A DNA stretch of 64,000 bases, taken from positions 106,801 to 170,800 of the forward strand of contig NW_004440180.1 in NCBI RefSeq assembly GCF_000330505.1, read 5' to 3'. The notes beneath the pieces are model-generated. The model saw only the letters and a list, made by a program, of their open reading frames with translations, was not told the origin of the DNA and made no database searches. A program made the translations under genes and the position numbers. This stretch comes from Entamoeba invadens IP1 (taxonomy: Eukaryota > Evosea > Mastigamoebida > Endamoebidae). Position 1 is the first letter of the stretch; each line of letters opens with the position of its first letter. Of this stretch, positions 10,597 to 22,974 are shown piece after piece.

Positions 10597-12929
10597 ATGG
10601 ATTGCGAGACAAACATAATAATAGATGAAGACGAAATGTTTTCAGACGATGAAAAAGAGAATTTTGAGAAGTTGATAATTGATGTGGGAAACCCCTTTTT
10701 GATGACCCATCAACAACAAGATGTAGAGTCTCTAATAGAAACAACTGGCTTGTCCATTATAACTGAACCTTCACAACATTGTGTTTCTTCCTCTCAGCTT
10801 GTTTTCTCGGCCGCTTCACAAATTTCTTCGTCCCAATTTACCGATTCAACGGACTCAACTCAGCCATTGATTTATTCACAACAAATAGTTTGGTTTTCAT
10901 GATTGAAACTATGTGAATTTAATTATTTTTTATTTACAAAAGTTAAAATGTTCAAAACAAAGTTTATAAATAGCAAAGCTCAACACCCACAATTGATCGG
11001 AAAAAAGAACAATTTCTGATGATTGTTTTGATTTTGAGAAATTTAAATCAGAGTGCAGAAACCCAAAATTGATTTGGGATAAAAAATATTGAAAAATCCT
11101 TTAAAAATTTTCCTTCATTATTTATCACCTGATATAATTACAATAATTGTAAACGGAATCAACCAAAAATCCCATGAAGATACGAAACGTAAGACTGTTT
11201 TTCAAACAACAAACTGTAATGAAGTTTTGGCATTTGTGGGTGTGCTAATTTATTTGGCAAGTATAAGATGGCAAAATTCTCTCGAAAACGCATTTGATAG
11301 TGAAATTGGTGTGGATTTTGTTCAAATGTGTTTTAAAAAATCACGTTTTGCCCAATTGTTCCGCTGTTTTAGATGTGATGATAAAGAACAACGTAAAGAT
11401 CTTCTAAATATATGTGAGCACCAGGTTGGTATTCTAAAAATAACACAAATTTTTGAAAAACAATTGCAAAATGTGTGTTTTCCTGGTGAATTGCTATGTA
11501 TTGACGAAAGAATGTGCAAATTGCTTGGACGTGCACATGACGTTATTTTTAATCCAAACAAACCAATTCGTAGGGGTTTCGAATATCTTTTGATTGTTGA
11601 CACAAAAACAAACATTTGTGTTAATATGTTCCAATATTACAAAGGGTGAATTAACTCGAATGGTCACATCGGGAGAAATTTGGCAGATAAGTTAATTGAG
11701 GGTGTCAAAAAAGAAAATGAAAATGATGTTCTAAAAATACAAATGGATTCACGTTTTATCGAAATTGAACACCTTGCAATATGGAAGGAACAAAAAGTGG
11801 AAGTTATTGGGACTGTACTCAAATCAAAAATTTTACCGGAAGGATGGGACCAAAAACTAACGGATAATGAAATGAAATAAAAATAATACAAAAGGGAATA
11901 AAAGAAGCAGAGAAAGCAAAAAATGAAGAAAACAAACAAAAAACGATAAAAACACATAAAAAGAAAAAATACATTGAAGAGACTACAGAAGATGTACAAA
12001 ATCGGGAAAATACGATAAAAGAACTAGAAGAAATTATTGATAAAGAAAAGAAAGATAATCCTTCATTTAACAAATTTTGGGAAAGTTCTCCAATTTTTCT
12101 AAACACTTTTAACCCCAACAAAACAAAAACTGTATCAATAGCAACTACATTCCTTGAAAACTCGGGATTTTGGGAACAGTCTACAAATAGAAAAAAGACA
12201 AATATGAACAATGTTTACAACAAAATGAAATATTCAGTCGATATTTTTAAGTGCAGAATATCCTGTTCCTTTCCGTTCTTTTCGTTGTACATTTGCACTT
12301 TTCAAAAATATAGTGGAGATGTCAATGACAAATAGTTTCGTTGTGAATAAAATTTTCGATGAAAAAATTGAACATAGCATTTTTTGAGAAATTTGGCCAA
12401 ACTGTTGTGTTTTGAATATATTGTGGACAATTTCGGGAAAAGAACTGAAATTGAACAAAACCAAAGTCAAATTATTTGGAAAAAGTGTCAAATGGATTTG
12501 CTTTGTGATAAAAAATTTGAGGTGCCCAGTATTGACAGCAAAAGCTATGACAAACGTGTTGTTTGTTTTTCGTGTTGTTGTGAGCGAATGAATGCAATGG
12601 AGATCGAAGAGTATGCCAATCAATCATCTTTAATTAACGAGAAAAAGAAACCGGGACAGAGAGGAAAGGGAAAGGCAAGGCACTGTGATGTTTCGAGAAC
12701 GAAGAAAAAATGCTTTGTTTGTAATAGTGGATTTTGTAAAAAACATCTGGCTTTTATTTGTAGCTACTGTCTTGGCCAAACGAGCAACCACGAGAACTTT
12801 TCGGATGGACGAAAGCTCTGGCGAGCGATAAGAAAGATTAGGAAAACAACACATGACGAGGCTGCGCAAAAAACAAAGTCAGAAAAAATGAAAAAACTGA
12901 CAGAAAAAACAAATCAACACAATCCATAA
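10597..12929 (+). pseudogene. Second decayed piggyBac transposase
   Basis: Fragments in order match a piggyBac transposase. 10597-10902 is an acidic, Ser/Gln-rich N-terminus. 11089-11649 holds the N-terminal fold and the catalytic entry (LLCIDERMCKLLGR, then NPNKPIRRGFEYLLIVD). 11680-11880 continues with VIGTVLKSK, like the conserved GT block before the third Asp. 12384-12929 ends in a Cys-rich tail (CFVCNSGFCKKH, CSYC). At least three frame changes separate the pieces, so it cannot make a whole protein. It is better preserved than the copy at 5442-7028, and the first acidic catalytic motif is still readable. Confidence 0.87.
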
Positions 12930-13398
12930 AGACAGTTTGTGTTTATCGGATGATCTTAAAATATACAGGAAACTTTGGTAATTTATTTCTAAATTCCCGT
13001 TTTTGTATGCATAAATATTTCCGTTATAAATAAACGACTAAATAATCGGGATTGAATCTTACTTTATAAGTTTTTTAGAGAAAAAGTTGTGTGGCATAAA
13101 AGTTGTAAATAAATGAAACAGGTTTGGTGATGTTGTTTTCTTAAGGATGACAAAAAAATATTTTTTTCTTTTAGTTTATTAAATAATAAAAGGGAGTGAT
13201 AGAAACATGTTAAACAAAATCACACATTTCGGAGACAATTTTTACTTTTTGGACATTTTAATATCATTTTGAAACATTACTTCGTTTTGAAACACTTTTG
13301 TTTTTTATCGGGACAAAATACAAAGTAATAATTCAAATTGTTATTGTTTTAAAACAAAATTGAATATAAGTGCAATTTTAATTTGTTTTGAGACAAAT

Positions 13399-15032
13399 CA
13401 CGGTCTCCAGAATTGGGGGGAGGTCGAACACTTAGGTTTTCCAAAATTCGATAAAACTTGGTTTATTTTTTAATACTTATTTGTAAGAAATTGATTATAA
13501 TTACTTTTTTACTCTATTTTTTCGAGGAAAACAAGAAAAAAAGAGTATAAAAATTATGGAAAATTGTAAACGAATAAAAGAAATGGCAAAATAACAAGCA
13601 TTTTGAGGCAAAATGATAATTTGGTAAACAATTAAAAAATCATTTTTCAATGGGAAAAACAAGAGAATGGACAAAACCTATAAAAATTTACCATTTTTCA
13701 AAGCGAAATTTAATACTATTTTTTTAAATAAATATACTATACAATATTTTGTTTGATTTGGCCATGATTATACTAATATTTTGGGATTTGATCAATGACA
13801 AATGAAAAACAATCTATGAATTCAAAACAGACATAATTTGGTGATTAATATTTAGTTTTGTCACAACAACACGATTAGAAATAAATGTGCTTTTTTCAAA
13901 ATAATCTTTGGTAAATTAAACGCTTTTTAATAATTATTACATTTTTGAGATGTTGTTTTTGTTTTTTGTCCCAGAAAGTTGGAAATGTTGATATTGTCTT
14001 GTGAAATGTAAAGAAGAAAACCATCTATCAAACATTTTTGGAAAATATTTATACAATTATTTTTGTAAAAAATGTTTTACAAAAATAATGACATTATATG
14101 AGCGCATTTTATGTAACTTCTTAATGGAGTGAAAAATAGTTATTATCATCATTAATCTTTTGTTTTGTTTATCGGGCCCAATAGGATATAAAACAATATG
14201 GTATTTTTTTAAATACAAAATCGGGAATAATCAATTACCAAGCAATGCCACACGATACACAAAAATGGTAATTGTTTGTTTCAATAAAGTTGAAATGTAA
14301 CAATAAATGCATTTTTGGATTAACAAATACACATTTATATTTAAATTAATATGATTTGGACTTTAATTTAATTCGATATATCATAGTCTAATACTTTTAT
14401 TGTTTTATTATAGTTAAATAATATATAAACCCATAATTTTTGAAAATCAATGGTAATTCAATTCAAAAGGATGAAAAAATAATAAAGAGTAATTGAATTG
14501 TGTTTATGGTGGGTTTGGTTCGAATTGTTTTCAAAATTATAATAATTATAATAATTATAATATGTTAATCAATAATAATAATTTCGATTTGTGTTAAATA
14601 AAATGAACTTATAACAATTTACACAATAAAACAATAAAAGTTATAGTAAGCAATTCCATTTATTTTAATATTTTTGAACCATCTATGTTTCAACTTTATT
14701 CACAATTTGAATTTGTTGTGTTTTTCCCCAAATTTTACTTCGAATGATCTTATTATAATAAATGTTTTAATTCTATTTTTTCAACATTGCCCTTCAACAA
14801 TTTTGTTGTTTTTTATTATTTTTAGTTTTTAACCAAATAACATTTTCCCCCTCAATATTATGTTATCAAATAATCGACATTTTGCTTTGCTCACTTTTTT
14901 TACAAAACCAAAAAAATTGTGTTATGAAAAAGAAAATCATAATAATTATTATTTTTCTTTTGTTTTCTCGACGAATTTGAGAAAATAAACCCCAAACCTA
15001 TGTGTTCAGTCCCCCTAAAACTGGAGACCGTG
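13399..15032. mobile_element. TIR element with 7-bp duplication, 1634 bp, non-coding
   Basis: The left end starts CACGGTCTCCAG and the inverted right end starts CACGGTCTCCAG. Similarity continues with changes for about 44 bp (GGGGG, GAACACnTAGGTTT). The heptamer GACAAAT directly precedes the left end (13392-13398) and directly follows the right end (15033-15039). The interior is extremely AT-rich with no frame. A 7-bp duplication rules out Tc1/mariner and does not fit the usual 8 bp of hAT, so the superfamily is open (P- or Mutator-like are possible). Confidence 0.8.
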
Positions 15033-15397
15033 GACAAATTCAATTTATTATGAGAGTTGTTTCATTTAAAACCGAACTAACCGTAAACAGTTTTGAAACA
15101 AATTTTTAAAAAACTGTTAACCAGCCAACAGTATTATTTTTCTTGGGCAAAATGCACAAGACGCAAAAAATGCGTTTTTTCTATAAATATAAAAATGAGA
15201 AAAAATGAATCAAAAAATAAATTACAAATAAATTTGCTATTGAATGAAAAGGCATCTTTGAGCATTTTTCACATAGTCGACACTACAGCAAGAGATTGGC
15301 CCCCAGGTTTTTACAACTATTATAATGCAATTTAAACTTTAGGTCTAAAATATAATCGACCACTTTTTTAGACATTAGAAATGAGTAGAAAAATCTA

Positions 15398-17093
15398 AAG
15401 TGAGGCGAGAAACCCACATCTGGAGAAAACCCCGCACCCATTTTCCTTTTTCTTCTTTTACCCAAATTATTGTGTTTTTTACTTCCAGAACACGGAAAAA
15501 ATAAAAAAGTCGGGTTATTATAGTTTCTTTTTATTTCTTTTTAGTGTTTTTTATTCAAAAATAAAAAATGATTCGAGTTTGATTTAAAATGAACTATCAA
15601 AGAACAAAAATGTCCCGGATTTTTACGTACTTTTAGTTTATTATAACAGTGTTTCAAATTTGTGTTTATTCAAAAAACAAATATACTATTATATAAAATA
15701 TATATGTAGTTTAATGATATAAACAATATTTTTTAACTTGTAATAGTATATTAAAACCCAATTTCGAAAAATAGTTTAAATTTTTACAAGACAAATTCTA
15801 TAATATATTAATATATGGTAAACATATTCAGAGATTTGTTTTTTCTAGACAAATGTTTATTTTTTGATCAAAACATTTTCTTTTATATCTATAATACTCA
15901 CGAGTCAAATTCAATTACGTTTTCGTGAAGATGCTATATTATAGCTCGGTTGTGTGTATAATATCACATTTTTTAAATAAGTTCAAAAACAATTAAAAAG
16001 TCAAGATATGTAAAATTTGACACATATTTTTTTATTAAGTTGTAAATGAAAACAAAAATTTTGATATGCAAACGAATGTACATCAACAGTACTATAATGT
16101 GTCACTGCGTTATATCATACTGTAACATTATACAAAGAAGTTACAGAATGTGTTTTTTTCAGAACAAAATTTATCAATTATAATAAAAATTTATTATATT
16201 TCTAATATTTGTTTTTTTACGAATTAAAAAATTATTTAACTTAAATTTAATAATTTTAATAAAAATATTCATAAAAACACCACCAACAAACTATACATAT
16301 TATAATAATTATATTAATATAAACTATTAAAATGACTTTGGTTGTTGAAAAATTAAATGGGTTTTATATCCACCATTATTTTTCCTCAAAAAAATTTTAT
16401 GAAAACTTAAAATTAAGATAAACAAGTTCAAATAATCAAACTCAACACAAACAACAGAGATGTGGTTGTGTTGAGTTGTTGCGGATTCCCATTACCATTT
16501 GGCAATTTTATTTATTTATTTATACACATAGCGCATATAAATTAACAATTAGATAATGCAAATTACGCGCGACTAATGTTTGTTTGTTTTTTGTGTTATT
16601 TATTATGTTTGAGTGGCTGATAAATACAATTTATTAACTATTAGAAATGGGTTTAAAGTGGATATAAATTATTGATTACTTATTAGTATTTTTATGGTTA
16701 ATAAACTGAATAACAATCTATAGTTTAGATATTATATTAAACTAATCAGTAATTAATTGTTTAAAGTATGTATTAGGAAGTGAACCTTATATCATATTTT
16801 TTAATCTCAACATTTAATAAATTATATTAAAATTAAACCTAAAATATGTTCAAAAGCTTATTAATCACTTCATTAGAAACATCAGGATAATATTTATTAA
16901 TATTTAATTTCCTAATATTTTATATCTGCTATTTAAGGTTAATTTCATGTAGTTTTTATATTTGAATTATAAGAACATTCTTAATTAACCAAAAAACTGA
17001 GACTGAACCTTTTTTCATTCAACAGCTTTTCAAAGAAGAAAAAAAGAAAATGGGTGCGGGTTTTTCTCCAGGTGTGAGTTTCTCGCCTCACTT
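15398..17093. mobile_element. TA-flanked TIR element with ~65-bp ends, 1696 bp, non-coding
   Basis: The left end AAGTGAGGCGAGAAAC and the inverted right end AAGTGAGGCGAGAAAC are identical for 16 bp. Similarity continues to about 65 bp (CTGGAGAAAA, CCCGCACCCATTTTC, TTTCTTCTTT) at about 90% identity. TA flanks both sides (15396-15397 and 17094-17095). The interior is AT-rich without coding potential. The first six bases AAGTGA match the ends of the 635-bp element at 4765, so the two may share a transposase family. Confidence 0.87.
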
Positions 17094-17141
17094 TATATAA
17101 TTACTGTGACAACATCTGAGTAGCAAGACAAACTTACATTA

Positions 17142-17720
17142 AAGTCATTCCGAATAAGTGTGCAACTTTATTTTTTCTTTGTTTTTTATTCACAACAAAG
17201 GTGAAACTCTATTTTTCAACAATAACAATAACAATAACAATAACAATAACAAAAAGTAGAATTAGGTTATAAATCAACATAAAATATAACTCGATATTAA
17301 AATGATAAGTTCAACTGCTTGTTCTAATAAAAACATTAAAATTCCAGAATTCCAATTGTCATACAGAACGAATAAAACGGCGTTGTATATCGATTGTGGA
17401 TGGCGCAAATGTTAAACATCTCTTTATAAAAAAAGAAAATAATGAGACAAGCCAATTCGTGTGATTCAAAGACTTTTTCGCTGCAAATTTTCGATAAACA
17501 AAAGGCAGTTGAATGGTGCAACCCAAAAATTCAATTGAGAAAAATTGTGCAACTTTAGTTATAATTTAGTTATAGTATTTTAATTAGAGTAATAGTTTTA
17601 AAGAAATTTGGTTGTGTTTTCTTGTTTTGTTTCTAAAAAACATATAATTTTTTTACTATAATTATACTATAAACAAAAATGCACCGACACGTCAAAGTTG
17701 CACGGTTTTAAGAATGACTT
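17142..17720. mobile_element. TA-flanked TIR element (MITE), 579 bp
   Basis: The left end AAGTCATTCCGAATAAGTGTGCAACTTT matches the inverted right end AAGTCATTC..AA.A....GTGCAACTTT over about 28 bp with a few changes. TA flanks both ends (17140-17141 and 17721-17722). The start AAGT resembles the two AAGTGA elements. It lies only 47 bp from the previous element. A hexamer microsatellite lies inside. Confidence 0.78.
17218..17252. repeat. (AATAAC)n microsatellite
   Basis: About six uninterrupted AATAAC units lie inside the 579-bp TIR element. Confidence 0.9.
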
Positions 17721-17869
17721 TAGTCAGAATAAATACTTGACAAAGAATAAATTGATTGACAGAAAGATGATTGGCCAAAATGCCTAAATAATGATTTTTG
17801 GTTAGCTGTTTTAGGTTTATTTTTTCGGGAATTACCACTCATCCTATTTTTATAATTAGAAATTACTTG

Positions 17870-18560
17870 ACAAAGACTAAAAACAGCGTTTTATTTTTTT
17901 CAAAAACAAAAAAATGAAACTGAACTCGACTAAGAAACGTATTTTCGAACAATTCAATTCTGGATCTCCTCCAATTCGCCGATTGTGAGTTTGAAAGGCT
18001 CGAGAATCTATTGAAGCGTGTCAATGGGACTTCCGTAGACTTGGTGATCTTAATTGTATAATACATAGAAGTTGTCACAAATATTGGCAATTTGATTTTT
18101 TTAGAATGGAATGTGTGTTACCCCGAGTTTCCCGAAAACTCGATTTGTTATACAGATTTATTGATATGACTGACCAATACCGAAATTTCAGTGGAAGAAA
18201 AAAGCTTTCTTGCTCTTTCTTTCGAAATCAGATACGGAAAGTGTCGCTATTTCATTGGGCAGAGCAAAGAGATGTTTAATGTTTGCTGCATTTGAAAACA
18301 TGTTAGAAAACGCACAAAACTCTTTAATTAGACGACTTCGTGCGTGTTTCTAAAAGCACTGCAAGTGCTCTTAATATCACAAAGCTTTCATTTTATAAAG
18401 TGGAAACAATCATGCCAAGATGCTCTTTCCCCAAAGATAATTTAAAGAATGATGAATCTTCACAAAACACAAAAGGACATTTAGACATTCTAAACAGCCT
18501 TTTCAGTAATTGTGACTTCTTTGTTGCTTTGGTTTTATTTCTTCTGCCACTTTCATAATT
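17870..18560 (+). pseudogene. Degraded coding remnant, possibly a transposase N-terminus
   Basis: Several short plus-strand frames in succession have coding-like composition: a basic start near 17914 (KLNSTKKRIFEQF), a longer stretch from 18108, and one at 18340-18558 with a helix-turn-helix-like VSKSTASALNITKLSF. Stops and shifts break it throughout. The last motif looks like the DNA-binding start of a DDE transposase, but no catalytic motif follows, so the family stays unknown. Confidence 0.35.
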
Positions 18561-18650
18561 TTCCTCTCCATCTTGGCATGGTTTTTCACTTTAATTTTTA
18601 AAGAGTTTTGAAAAAAAAATTAATTCCAATTATTCGGTTATGAACTGAAG

Positions 18651-18687
18651 AGACATGATATCTTCAAGCTTGGTCGATATCATGTCT
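18651..18687. repeat. Perfect 12-bp hairpin with 13-nt loop
   Basis: AGACATGATATC at 18651-18662 pairs perfectly with GATATCATGTCT at 18676-18687. The loop itself contains the palindrome CAAGCTTG. It follows the degraded coding remnant. It could be a relic of back-to-back transposon ends; no function can be shown. Confidence 0.7.
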
Positions 18688-19166
18688 AAAAAGAGAGTAT
18701 AAAACAACAGTTTTTATCGGATAATAATTCTTTTTGTGTTTTTTTACAAATAATTTTCAAGTTTTTAAGGTCAAGCATTACCGTAATAATTATTACTCTC
18801 ATTCCTATTTATAGCAAAACCAAGTTTATTGTAAAACAACTGAATTAATTTATTCGAGAAATGTAAACAAAATCCCCTAATGATGGTTTTCAAACCTTAA
18901 TAAAAAATACTCTAAAATTTAAAAATAGAATTTTGTCATCCCTTTTTTCTTTGTCAAGTGATTTTTCAGCCTTCTGTATTACGATTAAACTTCCGGCCCG
19001 CGCATTTTATTTTGGGATATTGGTATCGAAAAATGCAATTGCCACGGGAAATTTATTTTTACCCGGCCCGCATTTTTGCAAATATGATATTTGTTATATG
19101 TTTTGTTATTATTTTTCGTTTGAAATTTAATTATCAACTAAAACTGAAATCTGAATAAAAATTGTA

Positions 19167-20142
19167 CAGGGGTGAAAATGAAGGTATTAATTTGAAAGTG
19201 AATATATTAATTAAGGGTTCATTTTCTTTCGATTTATTGGCCAAAAACGAACTAACATGTAAATCATTAAATTTAAGCCATTTAATGCGACATAACTACA
19301 ACAAAAAACAAGTAAATTGGACAAAAACCACTATTTCCAACACAGTCACGATTTTTGGAAAAGGAAAATATAGTTAATATAATAGTTACATAATTATAAA
19401 ATTTATTATAAATATCACCACAAGAAACTACAACAATATTATTTATTTATTTACTATACATTATATTATTCATGTTTATAATTAATTTATCATTATTTTG
19501 TTATTATTCAAACAACACTCGACATAAAAATGATTTACGATACTTTGGGTTGTGTTTCGCGGCCTTCACGACTGGCCTGCGTTTGAAAAACACAAACCAA
19601 ATTGTAATAATGAGCTGCATTAACCAACCTGAACGTCAATATAACATTTTTAAATAACTGCATTGATAATAAATAAATAAACAAACCATAAAAATACTCC
19701 CCAAGCTTTTAAACACACTTAAAATATTTATCAAGTTGTGAACAGGTTGTGTTTTGTCTTAAACCCCGAAAATACAATTGAATAATAACAAATTTACTAT
19801 AAAACACAGTCAACTATTTTTAATGGTTTAATTATAACAATTATTACTATTGATTCATTTTTTAACTTTAGCTGATTATTAAAAACACACAAATTCATGA
19901 TGAATTTTTATATTACCATTGATATAATTAAAATACTATTAAAATATTAATATGTTGGAATCGTTACAAAACATAATTATTGATTCTTTTCATTTTGTTT
20001 GCATTGTTTTCATTGCCAAATTCAAATCAAAGGGGTTGACTTAATTTACGAATCATAAAACCTAGAAAAATGCCAAATTTGGTATCAAAAACCCTAAACT
20101 AATACACCCGCTTTCAAATTTATACATTCAGTTTCACCCCTG
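19167..20142. mobile_element. TA-flanked TIR element, 976 bp, non-coding
   Basis: The left end CAGGGGTGAAAATGAA and the inverted right end CAGGGGTGAAACTGAA match, and similarity continues for about 60 bp (TTTGAAAG, TATTA, GGGTT blocks). TA flanks both ends (19165-19166 and 20143-20144). TACAGGGGTG is a typical Tc1/mariner-style border. No coding frame of note is inside. Confidence 0.83.
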
Positions 20143-20276
20143 TAAATTAATATAATTGGTGCCACAATTTGAAAAATAAAAAACAAAATTTAAAAAATGG
20201 TAATTATTTGATAGAAAATTATTTTTATTTTTTTTCTTGTAATTTACACCAACAAAGCAAATTATTCCAAAACTTA

Positions 20277-22817
20277 TAGGGGGTCTATAAACTGGTTGGG
20301 ATCCATAAACTAGTTGGGGAATTTATTAGAAACTTTTAAGGGAAAAAACAATATTTACACGTATTTGGAAAAGAAAACCTTTGCTCTGCAGTTTTGGGAA
20401 GTATAAAACATGTTAATTTCTATTTTTGTTTTTGTTGTTTTGCAATTTTAGAAATTAATAAAAACCCAAAAATAACCAATGAATAAAAATGAATCATTTA
20501 TTTTTTTGTGGATAAAATAAATTATTTCTGAAGAGAATCGTGTTCTCTTATTTATTCTATAACACACATTTAAACATTTTGTTCACACACTACACAAAAA
20601 GTTGTCAACAACCTTGGCAAATTAAAATATCTCGCTCTCACACACATTATATATTATTTTTTACCACAATCTCTCCCCGCATATTATAAATATCCCAGTG
20701 AATGACTGTTTTGAGTTCAAAATATATTCTTTTATAGTCCAAAATTCGATTTTTTAAATCTGTTGACTTTTTAATCCATTCTTATTTTTATGTAATTTTA
20801 TATTATTTAAAATTTGAATCGAAACGTAACAACGTTTTTGATTAATACAATTAATATTATAATATATAAATTATTAATTTTCAATTGTTTATCGAGATTC
20901 ATTTGAAATTATTATGGCAAAAAATGTTGATTTATTTTTTTGAAATTATTTTAATAAAAAACGTTATTTTTTATAAAAATGTTATTACTTAAGATGTATA
21001 TTATATTATACTACAGATGCAAGAAAAAGTGGTTGTCATAGAAAAAGTAGTTGTCAAGAGTATAAAAAAGTATTTTTATTAATTTATTTTTAATAATTAT
21101 AAATTGTTAGTTGTTTAACAAGCAAAATTACGGGAAAGCAGTGGTGATTTGGATTGATTTTTCAGAAAGTGGTTGTCAAAAGGATGAAAAAAATAAAAAA
21201 GACTATTTTTATATAAAAAACAGAAAAAGCACAAAAATATTTTACTCATCTTCAAAATCAAAATTGACTGCACCTTGTCGTCTCGATATAAAATGAATTG
21301 ATGTGGGGGATGTGCAATTTATTATGAATAAGTTGGGGATGTGTAAATCAAACAAGCAAAAATCACGATTATCAGGTTTGTATATTAATAACGTTGAAAA
21401 CGAATAATTAATCAATAGACATTCATTAATAAACAATATGTAATATGACATATATTACAAATATGACATTTTGTTATGAAAACTGTTGTTTGTGTTCAAA
21501 TTAACCAAACGTTTTGTGCTGATTATTGTTTTCATTGTCTTTATCTCCTACTGTAGTAAGGTTCACCAAAAAAAACAAATATACTTCATTTAATAAGTCT
21601 TTTCCAAATACATAATTTTTATTATTGTTAAAAGTTTTAAATATTAACATTATAAACATTTGTTTAATACTTTATAAAAACATAAAACAAATTAGTTAAT
21701 ATTTATTATTTCATTTGATAATTGACTTACTCAGTACACTGGGAAAATTTTTGAAAAAAAATCGATTTTTTTTTTGCTTTTAATAACATTATTTTCATGA
21801 CAACCACTTTTTCTATGACAACCAATAATTCTTCTATCTGTATTATATGCAAAATTATTAATAATATATATTATGCTTATTTATTAGTTTATAAAATTAT
21901 TATTTTATTAAGAATAATTATTCGAACATCAACTTATTCTTTAATAAATAACAGTGATCAGACACACAACATTCAAATGGTGTATTTAACACGTTGTTAA
22001 CAGCTTTTTATTAACAACAAAACTCACTTTTGATATACAAGAATGTGTTTATTAAAGTTGACTTTATTAATTTTTTTAAAACTAAAACAATATTATAATT
22101 TACTATCAATAAAACTATTTATTTTTCATTTTATTTTCAAAAAATCAACAACCTTACAATTATAAATGTAGTGTATTTACCTATCATTCATTTCAATTTA
22201 TTTATTTTATAGATGTTATCTCAGAGTCCGTTACAACAATTTGAAATTCCAATTTTTCAAAATAAAGAGTATAAATTATTTTTACAGGTATTCGTTTTTT
22301 AACTTTTTAAAACACATATTTTAACATATTACCCTTTATAACGAACAATAATATTATAATTTTATCCCACATGTATCATATATAACACTTTGTGTTTAAA
22401 CATATTAAAATAAATATCATCGTTAATAGAAACAATGACCATTTTTAGATAAATACAAAAACAAAGGTTTCATTTTTCGTTCCAAAAAACAAAAATTATT
22501 GCAAATTTTTACCCGTCACTTCTTAACGGCTTTGTTACAAAACAATATTTGTAAAAAAATATTTTAAAATTTACAAATACAATATTGACTTACAAAAAGT
22601 GTTCATATTATTGGCCAGTTAATAAATCCATTTTCCTCCACAAACGAATAAATAAAAATTCTTCCAAAAGTGAGCGAGAACGGAAAATCAAGGGTTTTTG
22701 TTTATTGAATAATAACAATAAACATTAATTGATTGTGTTTTACATTGTATTAATTTCGAAGCTTTGGAGCATTCCCCAATATAGTTTATGGATCCCAACC
22801 AGTTTATAGACCCCCAA
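20277..22817. mobile_element. TA-flanked TIR element of 2.5 kb hosting a nested element
   Basis: The left block GGGGGTCTATAAACTGGTTG, continuing with GGATCCATAAACTA, recurs exactly inverted at 22786-22815, followed by TTGGGGAAT in both copies: a TIR of about 45-50 bp. TA flanks fit at 20275-20276 and 22818-22819. No transposase frame is found, and an 827-bp element is inserted inside at 21014-21840, which accounts for about a third of the length. Confidence 0.83.
21014..21840. mobile_element. Nested TA-flanked MITE, 827 bp
   Basis: The left end CAGATGCAAGAA and the inverted right end CAGATAGAAGAA are followed in both by TTGTCATAGAAAAAGTRGTT, giving about 45 bp of TIR. TA flanks both ends (21012-21013 and 21841-21842). 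The GTGGTTGTCA motif occurs at least three times near the left end (about 21030, 21048 and 21170), like repeated transposase-binding sites. It is inserted inside the 2.5-kb element and is therefore younger. Confidence 0.83.
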
Positions 22818-22974
22818 TACAACATGTTTAAATTTAAAATACTTTATAATTATTAATTATCAATACATTTTGATCAATTAATTTCTTTATATTAATTAAT
22901 TTTTTATTTTAATCCAAATTAAATTAACTTAAATTGTATCATAACTCTGTTATTCAAAAAAATATTTTTTGATT

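Noticed and set aside
22940..22955. CAGAGTTATGATACAA (minus strand) as an end of the pogo-like family
   Set aside because: Only about 12 of 16 bases resemble the 26258 terminus, orientation points away from the hAT relic, and no partner end was found.
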